DNA from: Comamonas sp. B21-038
Lineage (GTDB): Bacteria; Pseudomonadota; Gammaproteobacteria; Burkholderiales; Burkholderiaceae_C
NCBI RefSeq assembly: GCF_022387135.1
Contig: NZ_CP092462.1
Span: forward strand, 310,001 to 374,000
Length of the DNA stretch: 64,000 bases
Direction: 5' to 3'
In this document: positions 7,727 to 16,294 of the stretch, in pieces
Position numbering within the stretch: position 1 is the stretch's first letter
How the letters are laid out: each line of letters begins with the position of its first letter
Program-made: the position numbers and the translations under genes
The notes under the pieces: model-generated
The model's database searches: none
Seen by the model: the letters and a program-made list of their open reading frames with translations, nothing else
What the model was told of the DNA's origin: nothing

Positions 7727-9160
7727 ATGCCCACCACCCCTGTTTTGCGCAACTACATGGCCGGTGCGTTCAGCGACAGCGCCGAGCTGCACGAGGTCCG
7801 CAACCCTGCCACCGGCGCGCTGCTGGCGCAGTCGCCGCTGTCCACCCAGGCCGATGTGGACCGCGCGATTGCGGCAGCGCGCGGCGCGCAAAAGGCCTGG
7901 GCGCGCCGCCCTGCGATCGAGCGTGCGCAGTACCTGCGCCGCATTGCCGCCCGCCTGCGCGAGAACGTCGCGCGCATTGCGCGCACCATCACCGAAGAGC
8001 AGGGCAAGGTGCTGGGCCTGGCCGAGGTGGAGGTGAACTTCACGGCCGACTACCTGGACTACATGGCCGAATGGGCGCGCCGCATCGAAGGCGAAGTCAT
8101 CAGCAGCGACCGGGCCAACGAGCAGATCTTTCTGCTGCGCAAGCCGATGGGCGTGGTGGCCGGGATCCTGCCCTGGAACTTCCCCTTCTTCCTGATCGCA
8201 CGCAAGATGGCGCCGGCGCTGCTCACCGGCAACACCATCGTCATCAAGCCCAGCGAAGAGACCCCTATCAACTGCCATGCCTTCACTGAACTGCTGGCCC
8301 AATGCGAGCTGCCGGCCGGCGTGTTCAACGTGGTTTATGGCCAGGGCGGCACCGGTGGCGCGCTGTCGGCCCATGCCGGGGTGGACATGATCAGCTTCAC
8401 CGGCAGCGTGGGCACCGGCGAGCGCATTGCTGCAGCCGCTGCGCCGCACATCACCAAGCTCAACCTGGAGCTGGGCGGCAAGGCGCCCGCGATTGTGCTG
8501 GCCGATGCCGACCTGGACCTGGCCGTCAAGGCCATCCGTGATTCGCGCATCATCAACACCGGCCAGGTCTGCAACTGTGCCGAGCGCGTCTATGTGCAGC
8601 GCCAGGTGGCCGACGAGTTCACCGCACGCATCGCCAAGGCGATGGCCGCCACCCGCTATGGCGACCCGATTGCGCAGGCCGATGTGGAGATGGGCCCGCT
8701 GATCAACCAGAAGGGCCTGGACAGTGTGGACGCCAAGGTGCGCCGTGCGCTGGCCGATGGCGCGCAGCTGGTGACCGGTGGCCAGGTGGCCGATCTGGGT
8801 GCCGGCTTCCACTACCAGCCCACGGTGCTGGCCGGCTGCCGCGCCGACATGGAGATCATGCGCAAGGAAATCTTCGGCCCGGTGCTGCCGATCCAGGTGG
8901 TCGAAGACCTGGACGAGGCGATTGCGCTGGCCAACGACTGCGAATACGGCCTCACGTCCTCGCTCTACACCCGCGACCTGTCCAAGGCCATGCAGGCGAT
9001 GCGCGAGATCGACTTTGGCGAGACCTACATCAACCGCGAGAACTTCGAGGCCATGCAAGGCTTCCATGCCGGTGTGCGCAAGTCGGGTGTCGGGGGTGCC
9101 GATGGCAAGCATGGGCTCTATGAGTACACCCATAGCCATGTGGTGTACCTGCAGTCATGA
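7727..9160 (+). CDS. aldA: lactaldehyde dehydrogenase (NAD-dependent, AldA type)
   Basis: This 477-residue aldehyde dehydrogenase follows E. coli AldA almost word for word in its conserved blocks (FTADYLDYMAEWARRIEGE, GILPWNFPFFLIARKMAPAL, GETYINRENFEAMQGFHAG). The catalytic Cys is C282 in NTGQVCNC, the oxyanion Asn is N151 in PWNFP, and the general base Glu is in LELGG. It oxidises the L-lactaldehyde released by RhmA to L-lactate, which completes the path from L-rhamnonate to pyruvate plus lactate. I use the ATG of MPTTPVL at 7727, just after the rhmA stop; the frame is open 51 bases further upstream inside rhmA. It is the last gene of the operon, which ends at the hairpin at 9208. Confidence 0.93.
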   Translation: MPTTPVLRNYMAGAFSDSAELHEVRNPATGALLAQSPLSTQADVDRAIAAARGAQKAWARRPAIERAQYLRRIAARLRENVARIARTITEEQGKVLGLAEVEVNFTADYLDYMAEWARRIEGEVISSDRANEQIFLLRKPMGVVAGILPWNFPFFLIARKMAPALLTGNTIVIKPSEETPINCHAFTELLAQCELPAGVFNVVYGQGGTGGALSAHAGVDMISFTGSVGTGERIAAAAAPHITKLNLELGGKAPAIVLADADLDLAVKAIRDSRIINTGQVCNCAERVYVQRQVADEFTARIAKAMAATRYGDPIAQADVEMGPLINQKGLDSVDAKVRRALADGAQLVTGGQVADLGAGFHYQPTVLAGCRADMEIMRKEIFGPVLPIQVVEDLDEAIALANDCEYGLTSSLYTRDLSKAMQAMREIDFGETYINRENFEAMQGFHAGVRKSGVGGADGKHGLYEYTHSHVVYLQS

Positions 9161-9207
9161 GGGAACGCTGACGCTGAGGTGTTGAGCCCCAGCTACCCGC
9201 GACGAAG

Positions 9208-9250
9208 AAGGCCGCCAACCCGGATTAGCCAGGTTGGCGGCCTTTTGCTT
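9208..9250 (+). terminator. strong terminator between aldA and the convergent TetR gene
   Basis: A perfect 13-bp stem AAGGCCGCCAACC / GGTTGGCGGCCTT (9208-9220 and 9232-9244) with an 11-base loop is followed by TTTTGCTTTT. Because of the A residues on the other side, it can work in both directions. Confidence 0.92.
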
Positions 9251-9265
9251 TTGGCATTGCGGCGT

Positions 9266-9853
9266 TCAGGGCTTGGCGCTGAGCCCTTCCACCACCGCAC
9301 GCACCTGCTGCAGCACCTCGTCGGCGAGTGCCGGATCGGACTTGACGACGCCGCGCGAGATGGCCATCGCGCCCACCAGTGCTGCCACCAGGGTGCTGGC
9401 CAGCGCCTGGCGCTGCTGCGGGTCGGCGCTGGCTGGCAAGGCCGCCTCAATGCCGGCGCGCAGCTCGGCAAAGCCATCGCTAAAACTGCGGCTGACCGCC
9501 TCGCTCTGGCGGCCCGCATCGCAGGCGGTGGAGACCAGCGGGCAGCCCCGGGTCATGTCATCGCGCACCTGGGGGTTGAGGTAGCTGTCCAGGTAGGTGG
9601 TCATTGCATGGTCGCTCTTTTCACTGGCCTGCTTGACCCGGCCAAAGCCTTGCCCAAACCCATAGGCCAGCGCCTGGGCGGCCAGGTCCTGCTTGTCGCT
9701 GAAATGCTTGTACAAGGCGCCCTGCGTCAGGCCCGCCTGCTGGCAGATATCGGCCACGCCCGTGCCATCAATGCCGCGTTCCTTGAACAGTGCAGCGGCG
9801 GCATCCAGCAGTGCCTGGCGGTTCTGTTGCGCTTGTTCCTTGGTGACTTTCAT
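9266..9853 (-). CDS. TetR-family repressor
   Basis: This is a 195-residue one-domain-pair regulator. The N-terminal TetR helix-turn-helix reads LLDAAAALFKERGIDGTGV, then QQAGLTQGALYKHFSDKQDL. The C-terminal ligand domain (about residues 75-190) resembles the group with MTRGCPLVSTACD, common in Burkholderiales regulators of efflux or quinone-responsive genes. I place the start at MKVTKEQ (9853), where similarity to the family begins; longer open frame upstream overlaps the promoter. It is divergent from an MFS transporter with an 87-bp gap that holds a promoter and a dyad, so repression of that transporter is the likely role. Confidence 0.88.
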   Translation of the reverse strand: MKVTKEQAQQNRQALLDAAAALFKERGIDGTGVADICQQAGLTQGALYKHFSDKQDLAAQALAYGFGQGFGRVKQASEKSDHAMTTYLDSYLNPQVRDDMTRGCPLVSTACDAGRQSEAVSRSFSDGFAELRAGIEAALPASADPQQRQALASTLVAALVGAMAISRGVVKSDPALADEVLQQVRAVVEGLSAKP

Positions 9854-9879
9854 CGCAAATACCCTGCTTGAACCTGTGC

Positions 9880-9909
9880 TTGACAGTTTTTGATTGTGAT
9901 CGCTATCAT
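9880..9909 (+). promoter_or_regulatory. sigma70-type promoter of the MFS gene with overlapping dyad
   Basis: TTGACA (9880-9885) and TATCAT (9904-9909) are spaced by 18 bp, 31 bp before the MFS ATG. The -10 overlaps the symmetric site TGATNNNGATCNNNATCA at 9891-9908, a position where a bound TetR protein would block transcription. The promoter is a good consensus match; the operator role is inferred. Confidence 0.6.
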
Positions 9910-9940
9910 TGTAGCCCCTCCGTCGATAAAGTCCAATAAC

Positions 9941-11224
9941 ATGCTCGCTTCCCGACTCGCCGTGCTGCTCCAGCGCCATGGCATCCATTACGCCTGGGTG
10001 ATTGCCGCCATCACCTTCCTGGCCATGCTGGTCACCTCGGCGGCGCTGGGGTTGCCGGGGGTGCTCATGCAGCCGCTGGCCGTCGAGTTTGGCTGGAGCG
10101 TGCGTGATCTGTCCTCGGTGTTCGCCACCCGCTTTGCGCTGTATGGCCTGCTGGGGCCCTTTGCAGCCGTCATTTTGCTGCGCTATGGCGTATCGCGTGT
10201 GGTGGCGCTGGCTGCGGCGGTGATTGCCAGTGCCTTGCTGCTGGGCCTGTTCATGCACAACCTGGGCCAGGCCTTTGTGCTCTGGGGCATTGTGCTGGGC
10301 ATGGGCACGGGCCTGACTGCGATGGTGCTGGGTGCCACGGTGGCCAACCGCTGGTTTGTGCAGCGCAAGGGCCTAGTCATGGGTTTGCTGGCGGGCAGCA
10401 GTGCCACCGGCCAGCTGCTGTTCTTGCCGGCTGCTGCCTGGCTGATTGCGCAGTACGGCTGGCGCTGGGCCTTGCTGCCAGTGGTGGCGGCATCGGCCGT
10501 GGTGCTGGTGCTGGTGCTGCTGTTCATGCGCGACAGCCCGGCCCAGATGCAGCTGGCCCCTTATGGTGCTGACCCGGCTGCAGCGCCTGCCGCGCCTGCA
10601 CCCCGCGCCAGCTGGGGCCTGCCGTTCAGCACCTTGGCCGCTGCCGCGCGCGTGCCGGCCTTCTGGATTCTGGCGGGCACCTTCTTCATCTGCGGGCTCA
10701 GCACCAATGGGCTGATCCAGACCCACTTTGTCTCGCTCTGCGGTGACTATGGCCTCGGCCCGGTGCCAGCCGCCTCGGTGCTGGCGATGATGGGCATTTT
10801 TGATCTGGTGGGCACGACCTTGTCGGGCTATCTGTCGGACCGCTATGACAGCCGCAAGCTGCTGTTCTGGTACTACGGCCTGCGCGGGCTGTCGCTGTTC
10901 TGGCTGCCGTACTCCGAGTTCACGGTCGCCGGCCTGTCGCTGTTTGCGGTGTTCTATGGGCTGGACTGGATTGCGACCGTGCCGCCCACCGTCAAGCTGG
11001 TGGCCAGCGAGTTCGGGCCCGAGCGCGCAGCGCTGGTGTTTGGCTGGGTATTTGCCGCCCACCAGCTCGGTGCTGCGGTGGCCGCCTATGGCGCAGGCCT
11101 GGCGCGCTCGGTGCTGTCGTCGTACTCGCCCGCATTGTTTGTCGCAGGCGCTGCCTGCCTGGTGGCGGCAGCGGCGGTGCTGTGGGTGCGCAAGCCAGCG
11201 ATGGCGATGCGTGCCGTGGGTTAA
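9941..11224 (+). CDS. MFS transporter (monocarboxylate/oxalate-formate-type family)
   Basis: This is a 427-residue inner-membrane protein with about 12 hydrophobic segments. The start (HGIHYAWVIAAITFLAMLVT, then EFGWS) and the motif RKGLVMGLLAGSSATGQL are typical of the monocarboxylate porter/oxalate-formate antiporter branch of MFS. A role in export or uptake of an organic acid is possible; the substrate is not visible. The ATG of MLASRLAVL at 9941 is chosen because the upstream in-frame ATG at 9890 would lie inside the promoter. It is divergent from the TetR gene, and its stop overlaps the stop of the convergent Bug gene by 4 bp. Confidence 0.83.
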   Translation: MLASRLAVLLQRHGIHYAWVIAAITFLAMLVTSAALGLPGVLMQPLAVEFGWSVRDLSSVFATRFALYGLLGPFAAVILLRYGVSRVVALAAAVIASALLLGLFMHNLGQAFVLWGIVLGMGTGLTAMVLGATVANRWFVQRKGLVMGLLAGSSATGQLLFLPAAAWLIAQYGWRWALLPVVAASAVVLVLVLLFMRDSPAQMQLAPYGADPAAAPAAPAPRASWGLPFSTLAAAARVPAFWILAGTFFICGLSTNGLIQTHFVSLCGDYGLGPVPAASVLAMMGIFDLVGTTLSGYLSDRYDSRKLLFWYYGLRGLSLFWLPYSEFTVAGLSLFAVFYGLDWIATVPPTVKLVASEFGPERAALVFGWVFAAHQLGAAVAAYGAGLARSVLSSYSPALFVAGAACLVAAAAVLWVRKPAMAMRAVG

Positions 11225-12234
11225 TCCGCCCGCGCGCCCGAGCGTTTCACAATCTCGGCCCATTTCTTTTCTTCGCTGCGCATATAGGCCAGAAACTCCT
11301 GCGGGCTCGATCCGACCGGCTCGGCGCCCATGCGCTGGTACTGCGCGGCCACCTCGGGCTTGCGCAAGGCCTGCTGCGCAGCCTGGGCCAGTTTGCCCAC
11401 GATCTCGGGCGGCGTGTTCTTGGGGGCCCAGAGGCCGTACCAGGTGCTGGTGGCATAGTCGGCAATGCCCGACTCCTGCATCGTCGGAATCTGCGGCAGC
11501 GAGCTGGAGCGCTTGGCGGTGGTGACGGCCAGCGCCTTGAGCTTGCCCGAGGTGATAAAGGGCATCGCCGAGGGCATCGAATCGAACATCAGCTGGATCT
11601 GGCCGCCCATCAGATCGGTGAGCGCCGGCGAGCTGCCCTTGTAGGGCACATGCTGCATCGCGATGCCGGTCTTGAGCTTGAACAGCTCGCCCGACAGGTG
11701 CTGCGACGAGGCATTGCCGGCCGAGCCAAAGTTGACCGTGCCCTTGCTCTTTTTCAGGTAGGCCACCAGCTCCTGCACGTTCGACACCGGCAGCTCGCTG
11801 TTGACCACCAGCACCAGCGGCACATCGACAATCTGCGTGATCGGCGCAAAATCGTTGAAGGAGTCATACGGCACCTTGTCGTAGACCGAGGGGTTGATCA
11901 CCTGCAGCGAGGCATTGGCCAGCAAGGTGTAGCCATCGGGCTGGGCCTTGGCGACCTGGGCCGCGCCCACCATGCCGCTGGCACCGGGCTTGTTGTCGAT
12001 GAAGATGGTCTGCTTCAGGCTCTCGCCCATCGAGATCGCGACCAGGCGGCCGACCAGGTCGGTGGGGCCGCCGGGCGGGTAGGGGATCACCATGCGGATG
12101 GTCGAGGCCGGGTAGTCGGCCGCCGATGCCGCGTTGGCGGCGGGCAGGCCGCTGCCCAGCAGGGCAATGCCCAGGCCGGAATGCAGCAGCGATTGCAGGG
12201 CCTGGCGGCGCTGCGCTGAATGGCGTTGTCTCAT
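11221..12234 (-). CDS. Bug-family tripartite tricarboxylate transporter substrate-binding protein
   Basis: This 337-residue periplasmic solute receptor of the Bug/TctC family has an N-terminal signal peptide (hydrophobic segment about residues 15-33, cleavage near AANAASA). The mature part shows IRMVIPYPPGGPTDLVGR and DNKPGASGMVGA, the two loops that bind carboxylate ligands in the family, and SGKLKALAVTT later. It is the last gene of a three-gene operon: its ATG overlaps the stop of the quinone oxidoreductase gene (ATGA), and AAGGAGACA precedes the start. No TctA/TctB genes are next to it; a tctBA pair lies 46 kb away in the window. The ligand is likely the acid handled by the CoA-transferase in the same operon (inference). 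Confidence 0.92.
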   Translation of the reverse strand: MRQRHSAQRRQALQSLLHSGLGIALLGSGLPAANAASAADYPASTIRMVIPYPPGGPTDLVGRLVAISMGESLKQTIFIDNKPGASGMVGAAQVAKAQPDGYTLLANASLQVINPSVYDKVPYDSFNDFAPITQIVDVPLVLVVNSELPVSNVQELVAYLKKSKGTVNFGSAGNASSQHLSGELFKLKTGIAMQHVPYKGSSPALTDLMGGQIQLMFDSMPSAMPFITSGKLKALAVTTAKRSSSLPQIPTMQESGIADYATSTWYGLWAPKNTPPEIVGKLAQAAQQALRKPEVAAQYQRMGAEPVGSSPQEFLAYMRSEEKKWAEIVKRSGARAD

Positions 12235-13247
12235 GTCTTGTCTCCTTGTATTTGTAGCGCGACCTTGCCCAGCACCTCGCGGCTGTGCAGCGCATCCAGC
12301 GCATCGCAGAGCTGGTCCATGGCATACACCCGCGAGATGTCGGGATGGATGGCGTCGCGGTGGGCCATCTCAAACAGCGCGGCCATCATGGCCTGCATGG
12401 CGGCGGCATGGCGCTGGCGCTCGTTGGCGGGCGTCCAGCCGATGTACTGGCCATAGAAAAAGCCATGGATCGTCAGGTTCTTGACCAGCGCAATATTCAT
12501 CGGCACCTTGGGGATCGTGCCGCTGGCAAAGCCGATGATGACGATGCGCCCGTTCTGCGCGGTGCAGCGCAGCGCCTGCAGCAGCAGGTCGCCACCCACC
12601 GGGTCAAACACCAGCGTCGCGCCTTTGCCAGCGGTCACCGCCTTGACCTGCTCGATCAGGTGCTGCGGATCGACGGCGTGCTGTGCGCCATGGCGCAGGG
12701 CCGCCTGGCGCTTGTCTTCGCTGCTGGCGCAGGCAATGACCTGCACGCCAGGCACCTGGGCGGCCAGCTCCACGGCCGCCGCGCCCACGCCCGAGCCGGC
12801 ACCCAGCACCAGCAGGCTGTCGCCCGCCTGCAGCGCCGCACGCCAGTGCAAGGCGGTATAGGCCGTGCCGTAGGAGATCGGCAGCGCCAGCGCACGCAGC
12901 GGATCCAGCCCCGCCGGCACGGCATACACGGTGCTGGCATGCACCTTGGCCAGCTGCGCATAGGCGCCCCAGTCGCAGATGAACACGACCGGGTCGCCCA
13001 CCTGGACATGGCGCACGGCGCTGCCGCATTGCAGCACCTGGCCTACGCCTTCGGTACCGGGCACAAAGGGCAGCGGCGGGGTCTTTTGGTATTTGCCCTC
13101 GATCAGCAGGCCGGTGGCGTGGCTGACGGTGGCATGGCGCACGTCGATCAGCACCTCGTCGGCAGCCAAGGCGGAGGGGGGCTCGGTGGTCTGGACGGCG
13201 GTCACATCGCGGGGCAGGCCGAAGCTGCGGCAGACAATGGCTTTCAT
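12231..13247 (-). CDS. quinone oxidoreductase-type NADPH-dependent medium-chain dehydrogenase
   Basis: This 338-residue member of the zinc-free medium-chain dehydrogenase/reductase family has an N-terminal GroES-like fold and a Rossmann domain with VLGAGSGVGAAAVELA (about residues 145-160). The cysteine and histidine ligands of zinc alcohol dehydrogenases are absent. The usual reaction is NADPH-dependent reduction of quinones or of the double bond of enones, possibly of an enoyl-CoA here. The ATG at 13247 has GGAG at a good distance; a GTG at 13263-13265 that overlaps the previous stop (GTGA) is a possible alternative. It is the middle gene of the CoA-transferase / oxidoreductase / Bug operon. 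Confidence 0.87.
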   Translation of the reverse strand: MKAIVCRSFGLPRDVTAVQTTEPPSALAADEVLIDVRHATVSHATGLLIEGKYQKTPPLPFVPGTEGVGQVLQCGSAVRHVQVGDPVVFICDWGAYAQLAKVHASTVYAVPAGLDPLRALALPISYGTAYTALHWRAALQAGDSLLVLGAGSGVGAAAVELAAQVPGVQVIACASSEDKRQAALRHGAQHAVDPQHLIEQVKAVTAGKGATLVFDPVGGDLLLQALRCTAQNGRIVIIGFASGTIPKVPMNIALVKNLTIHGFFYGQYIGWTPANERQRHAAAMQAMMAALFEMAHRDAIHPDISRVYAMDQLCDALDALHSREVLGKVALQIQGDKT

Positions 13248-13261
13248 GGGTGCGGCTCCGT

Positions 13262-14446
13262 TCACAGGCCTACCACCTGGCGGGCCGCCAGTGCGTCGAT
13301 CTCGTCCGGTGCCAGGCCCAGGCTGCGCAGAATCTGCTGGCTGTCGGCACCAATGCGCGGTGCGGGCAGCGGTGCATCGGGCTTGGCTGGCCAGGGGGTG
13401 GCGGCCATCAGCACCTCGCCAAAACTGGGCTGCTGCACGGTCTTGAACGTGCCCAGGTGCCGGGCCTGCGGGTGCTGCACCACGTCGGCCGCGCCATGCA
13501 CCACCGCATGCAGCACGCTGTGCTGGTGGAACAGCGCGCGCAGCTCGGCCAGCGATCGGTCTGCCACGGCGCGGGCCAGGTCGGCATGCAGCTGCGCCTT
13601 GTGCTGCAGCCGCAGCGCATTGCTGGCAAAGCGCGGGTCACTGTCCCAGCTGGTCAGGTCCAGCGCCTTGCCGATGCGCAGAAACTGCTCGTTGTTCAGC
13701 GCCAGAATCGTCAAACGGCCATCGGCCGCATCAAAGATGCCATTGGGCGCGCTGACGGCCGCCTTGACGGTCTGGCCGCCCAGCACCTCTTCAGACAGCG
13801 CCGTCGATTGCAGCGCGCAGCAGACGTTGAACAGGTTCAGCTCCACATGCTGGCCCTTGCCCGTCTTCAGGCGCTGCAGCAGCGCGGCAGTGCAGGCCTG
13901 CGCGGCATACACGCCGGTGGCAATGTCGGCCAGCAAGAAGCCGATGCGCTGCGGCGCGCCTTGGGCATCGCGGTTGCTGTTCATCAGCCCGGTGTCGGCC
14001 TGCATCACCGAGTCGGTCGCCGGGTTGTCGGCAAAGGGGCCGTCTGCGCCATAGCCGCTGATCGATACATAGACCGGCTCCAGCCCCAGCGCCTGCAGCG
14101 CGGCAAAGTCCAGGCCCAGGCGTTCTACGACCTGGGGGCGAAAGTTCTGCACCACCACATCGGCATCACGCGCCAGCTGCAGGATCAGCGCCTTGCCCTC
14201 GGGGTGCTTCGCATCGACCGCCAGGCTTTGCTTGCCCGCGTTGTAGGTGCTGGACAAGGTGCTGTGGCCGTTGCGGGCCACCCCCACATGGCGGCCCCAG
14301 TCGCCCTGGGCGGGCTCGACCTTGATGACCTCGGCGCCCTGGTGGGCGAGCAGCTGGGCGCAGTAGGGGCCGGCCACGCCCTGGCTCAAATCCAGGACCT
14401 TGAAACCGGCGAGCGGGGTAAACCCCAGTGTTGACTCTGGCGTCAC
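13262..14446 (-). CDS. class III CoA-transferase (CaiB/BaiF family)
   Basis: This is a family III acyl-CoA transferase of about 394 residues. The conserved N terminus reads LAGFKVLDLSQGVAGPYCAQ, then HQGAEVIKVEP; the region SISGYGADGPFADNPATD holds the aspartate that forms the anhydride intermediate in this family. It moves CoA to a free carboxylic acid in the cytoplasm. The start is decided by the ribosome site: AAGGAGACAATAC lies directly before a GTG at 14444-14446, while the ATG at 14494 has no such site. First gene of the operon with the oxidoreductase and Bug protein, divergent from a LysR regulator. The acid substrate is unknown. Confidence 0.9.
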   Translation of the reverse strand: MTPESTLGFTPLAGFKVLDLSQGVAGPYCAQLLAHQGAEVIKVEPAQGDWGRHVGVARNGHSTLSSTYNAGKQSLAVDAKHPEGKALILQLARDADVVVQNFRPQVVERLGLDFAALQALGLEPVYVSISGYGADGPFADNPATDSVMQADTGLMNSNRDAQGAPQRIGFLLADIATGVYAAQACTAALLQRLKTGKGQHVELNLFNVCCALQSTALSEEVLGGQTVKAAVSAPNGIFDAADGRLTILALNNEQFLRIGKALDLTSWDSDPRFASNALRLQHKAQLHADLARAVADRSLAELRALFHQHSVLHAVVHGAADVVQHPQARHLGTFKTVQQPSFGEVLMAATPWPAKPDAPLPAPRIGADSQQILRSLGLAPDEIDALAARQVVGL

Positions 14447-14597
14447 GTATTGTCTCCTTGCATGGCCCGGGCTATGCGACACCAGCCCGAACATTTGTTG
14501 TGAGACCCATGTTAAAAACGCGAAGCCGCTTTGGGAACTGCCAAAGCACAGCCATCAGTGGTGATTCAAAATCAACAATCAAAAGGGGATGCCGGCC

Positions 14598-15536
14598 ATG
14601 GACCTGAACCTGGTGCGTTTGTTTGTGGCGATTGCCGAGTCGCGCAACCTGAGCGATGCGGCCCAGCGTTCGGGCGTGACGCGCTCGAATGTGTCGCGCC
14701 GGCTGGCGCTGCTGGAAAAGCAGTTTGGCGCGCAGCTGCTGCGCCGTACCACCCGGCATATGGAGCTGACCCAGGCCGGCTGCATCCTGCATGGCCAATG
14801 CCTGCAGGCCCTCAATGCGCTGCAAAGCGCCCAGTTGCAGATCGACCAGATCCACCAGACCATCAGCGGCGAGATCCGCGTGCGCATCCCCACCGGCCTG
14901 GGGCATTTCCACCTCAAGCCGCTGATCCTGGACTTTTGCCAGGCGCATCCCGATCTGCTGCTGCGCCTGGTGATCAACGACCAGATCCATGACCTGGTGG
15001 CCTCCAAGGTGGACCTGGCGATCCACATCACCTCGGCGCCGCTGGAAGACCATGTCGCCACCCGCGTCTGCGGCATCGAATGGGGGCTGTTTGCCACCCC
15101 GGCCTATCTGCAGACCCTGGGCCTGGCGCTGCAAACCCCGCAGGACATCAAGCACGCCCGGCTGCTGGCGCCTCTCAACATCCACCACCGGCTGGAGTTT
15201 TGGCGGCACAGCGATGGTGTGCATGAACAGGTGCAGAGCACGCCGTCGATCCAGTCGGGCGACTACCAGTTCCTGTTCAACGCTGCGATGGCGGACCTGG
15301 GTGTGGTGCTGCTGCCCTACTACGCGGTGCGTGAGGCCATGGCCCAGCGCAGCCTGGTGCAGGTGCTGGACGGCTTTGGCGTCAAGGGTGTCGGCGATGC
15401 GCTCTATGTGGTGCGTGCGCCCAATCGCCAACCCTCAGCGGCGACCCTGGCGCTGATCGAGTTGCTGGTCTCGTCGATCCAGAAGATGGCGCCGGGCTGG
15501 CGCCTAGGCACGGAGATGGCAGGCGCCAGGCTGTGA
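14598..15536 (+). CDS. LysR-family regulator of the CoA-transferase operon
   Basis: This is a LysR-type regulator of about 312 residues. The helix-turn-helix lies in NLSDAAQRSGVTRSNVSRRL, followed by LEKQFGAQLLRRTTRHMELT; the effector-binding domain fills residues about 90-300. It has the shape of the smaller CrgA/DsdC-like branch. Two ATGs lie 9 bp apart; AAAAGGGG (14581-14588) touches the first and sits 9 bp from the second (MDLNLVRLF), so I use 14598. It is divergent from the CoA-transferase operon and convergent with the Fur-like gene, which makes the CoA-transferase operon the probable target. Confidence 0.87.
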   Translation: MDLNLVRLFVAIAESRNLSDAAQRSGVTRSNVSRRLALLEKQFGAQLLRRTTRHMELTQAGCILHGQCLQALNALQSAQLQIDQIHQTISGEIRVRIPTGLGHFHLKPLILDFCQAHPDLLLRLVINDQIHDLVASKVDLAIHITSAPLEDHVATRVCGIEWGLFATPAYLQTLGLALQTPQDIKHARLLAPLNIHHRLEFWRHSDGVHEQVQSTPSIQSGDYQFLFNAAMADLGVVLLPYYAVREAMAQRSLVQVLDGFGVKGVGDALYVVRAPNRQPSAATLALIELLVSSIQKMAPGWRLGTEMAGARL

Positions 15537-15552
15537 TCTTGGCGCGGTGTTT

Positions 15553-15858
15553 CTAGATGCCCGCCGCCAGGCTGTAGACCGTCAAACCGCCATCTTCGCG
15601 GTCGCGCATCAGCAGGCCGGCCTGGGCCATCTCCTTGGCCACGCAGTAGATGGTGGCCGCTGGCAGGGGCGCGCCGCTCAGGGCCAGGTGGGAGGAGATA
15701 TCGGCGCACTTGACCCGCGAGCGGCCGAGCTGGACGATGGCCTCCAGCACCCGCAGCCGGGCCGGCGTGGGCCGTATGCGCACATGGCGGCTGCGCTTGA
15801 ACCAGTGGGCAGCAGGCAGGGCCGGCGCTGCCTTGCGGGGTGCGTGGTCATCATTCAT
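15553..15858 (-). CDS. small Fur-like winged-helix protein (single domain)
   Basis: This is a 101-residue protein whose residues about 30-98 match the N-terminal winged helix of Fur/Zur/PerR: RPTPARLRVLEAIVQ, then the region around KCADISSHLALSGAPLP, ATIYCVAKEMAQAGLLM, and GGLTVYSLA. The C-terminal dimerisation and metal-binding domain of Fur proteins is missing, as are its His/Cys clusters. It is the last gene of the siderophore receptor/PepSY operon: its ATG overlaps the end of the DUF3325 gene (ATGAATGA). It could be a DNA-binding feedback regulator of iron genes or an adaptor that competes with Fur; the function is not established. The fold call is by motif reading only. Confidence 0.68.
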   Translation of the reverse strand: MNDDHAPRKAAPALPAAHWFKRSRHVRIRPTPARLRVLEAIVQLGRSRVKCADISSHLALSGAPLPAATIYCVAKEMAQAGLLMRDREDGGLTVYSLAAGI

Positions 15859-16294
15859 GGGCGCATCCTGGCATGGCAGTTTGGAGGCGGTTTGTCGAAG
15901 TGTGGCAATTTGTGTCAATGCCCGGTTGCTGATCCGCCCAGCTACCACACAGCAGCACCGCGCAGCAGGCCAGCAGTGCTGCTGCCGTGCCGCGCCGGGG
16001 CGCATAGCTCAAGATCAGCACCAGGCACCACGCCGCCACGCTGAGCCAGCCCAGCCAGGCGACCGCACCCAATGCTGCGCCCGAGGCCGCCATGCAGCGC
16101 TGCAGCGCCAGGGCCAGCAGCAGGCATGCCGCCAGGCGCAAGGCCCAGCGCAAGGGTCCGCCAGGTTCGCCCCGGCGCAGGATCTGTTCGCAGTGGCGGT
16201 CCATGGCCTGGCTCAGCAGCAGCATGGCTGGCAGGCACAGTGCCAGCGGCAAGGCGATGGTGCTGATCTGGGTGATGTGGCTGAAGGCGTTCAT
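15851..16294 (-). CDS. DUF3325-type small membrane protein
   Basis: This is a 147-residue protein with three to four hydrophobic helices (ALPLALCLPAMLLLSQAMDR, WALRLAACLLLALAL, GAALGAVAWLGWLSVAAWCL, AALLACCAVLL). Size, topology and position match the DUF3325 proteins that follow PepSY and DUF3649 genes in siderophore loci of beta- and gammaproteobacteria. Its ATG overlaps the DUF3649 stop (ATGA), so the genes are translationally coupled. The role is not known; an inner-membrane part of an iron reductase or siderophore-processing unit is a fair guess from context. Confidence 0.72.
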   Translation of the reverse strand: MNAFSHITQISTIALPLALCLPAMLLLSQAMDRHCEQILRRGEPGGPLRWALRLAACLLLALALQRCMAASGAALGAVAWLGWLSVAAWCLVLILSYAPRRGTAAALLACCAVLLCGSWADQQPGIDTNCHTSTNRLQTAMPGCAHE

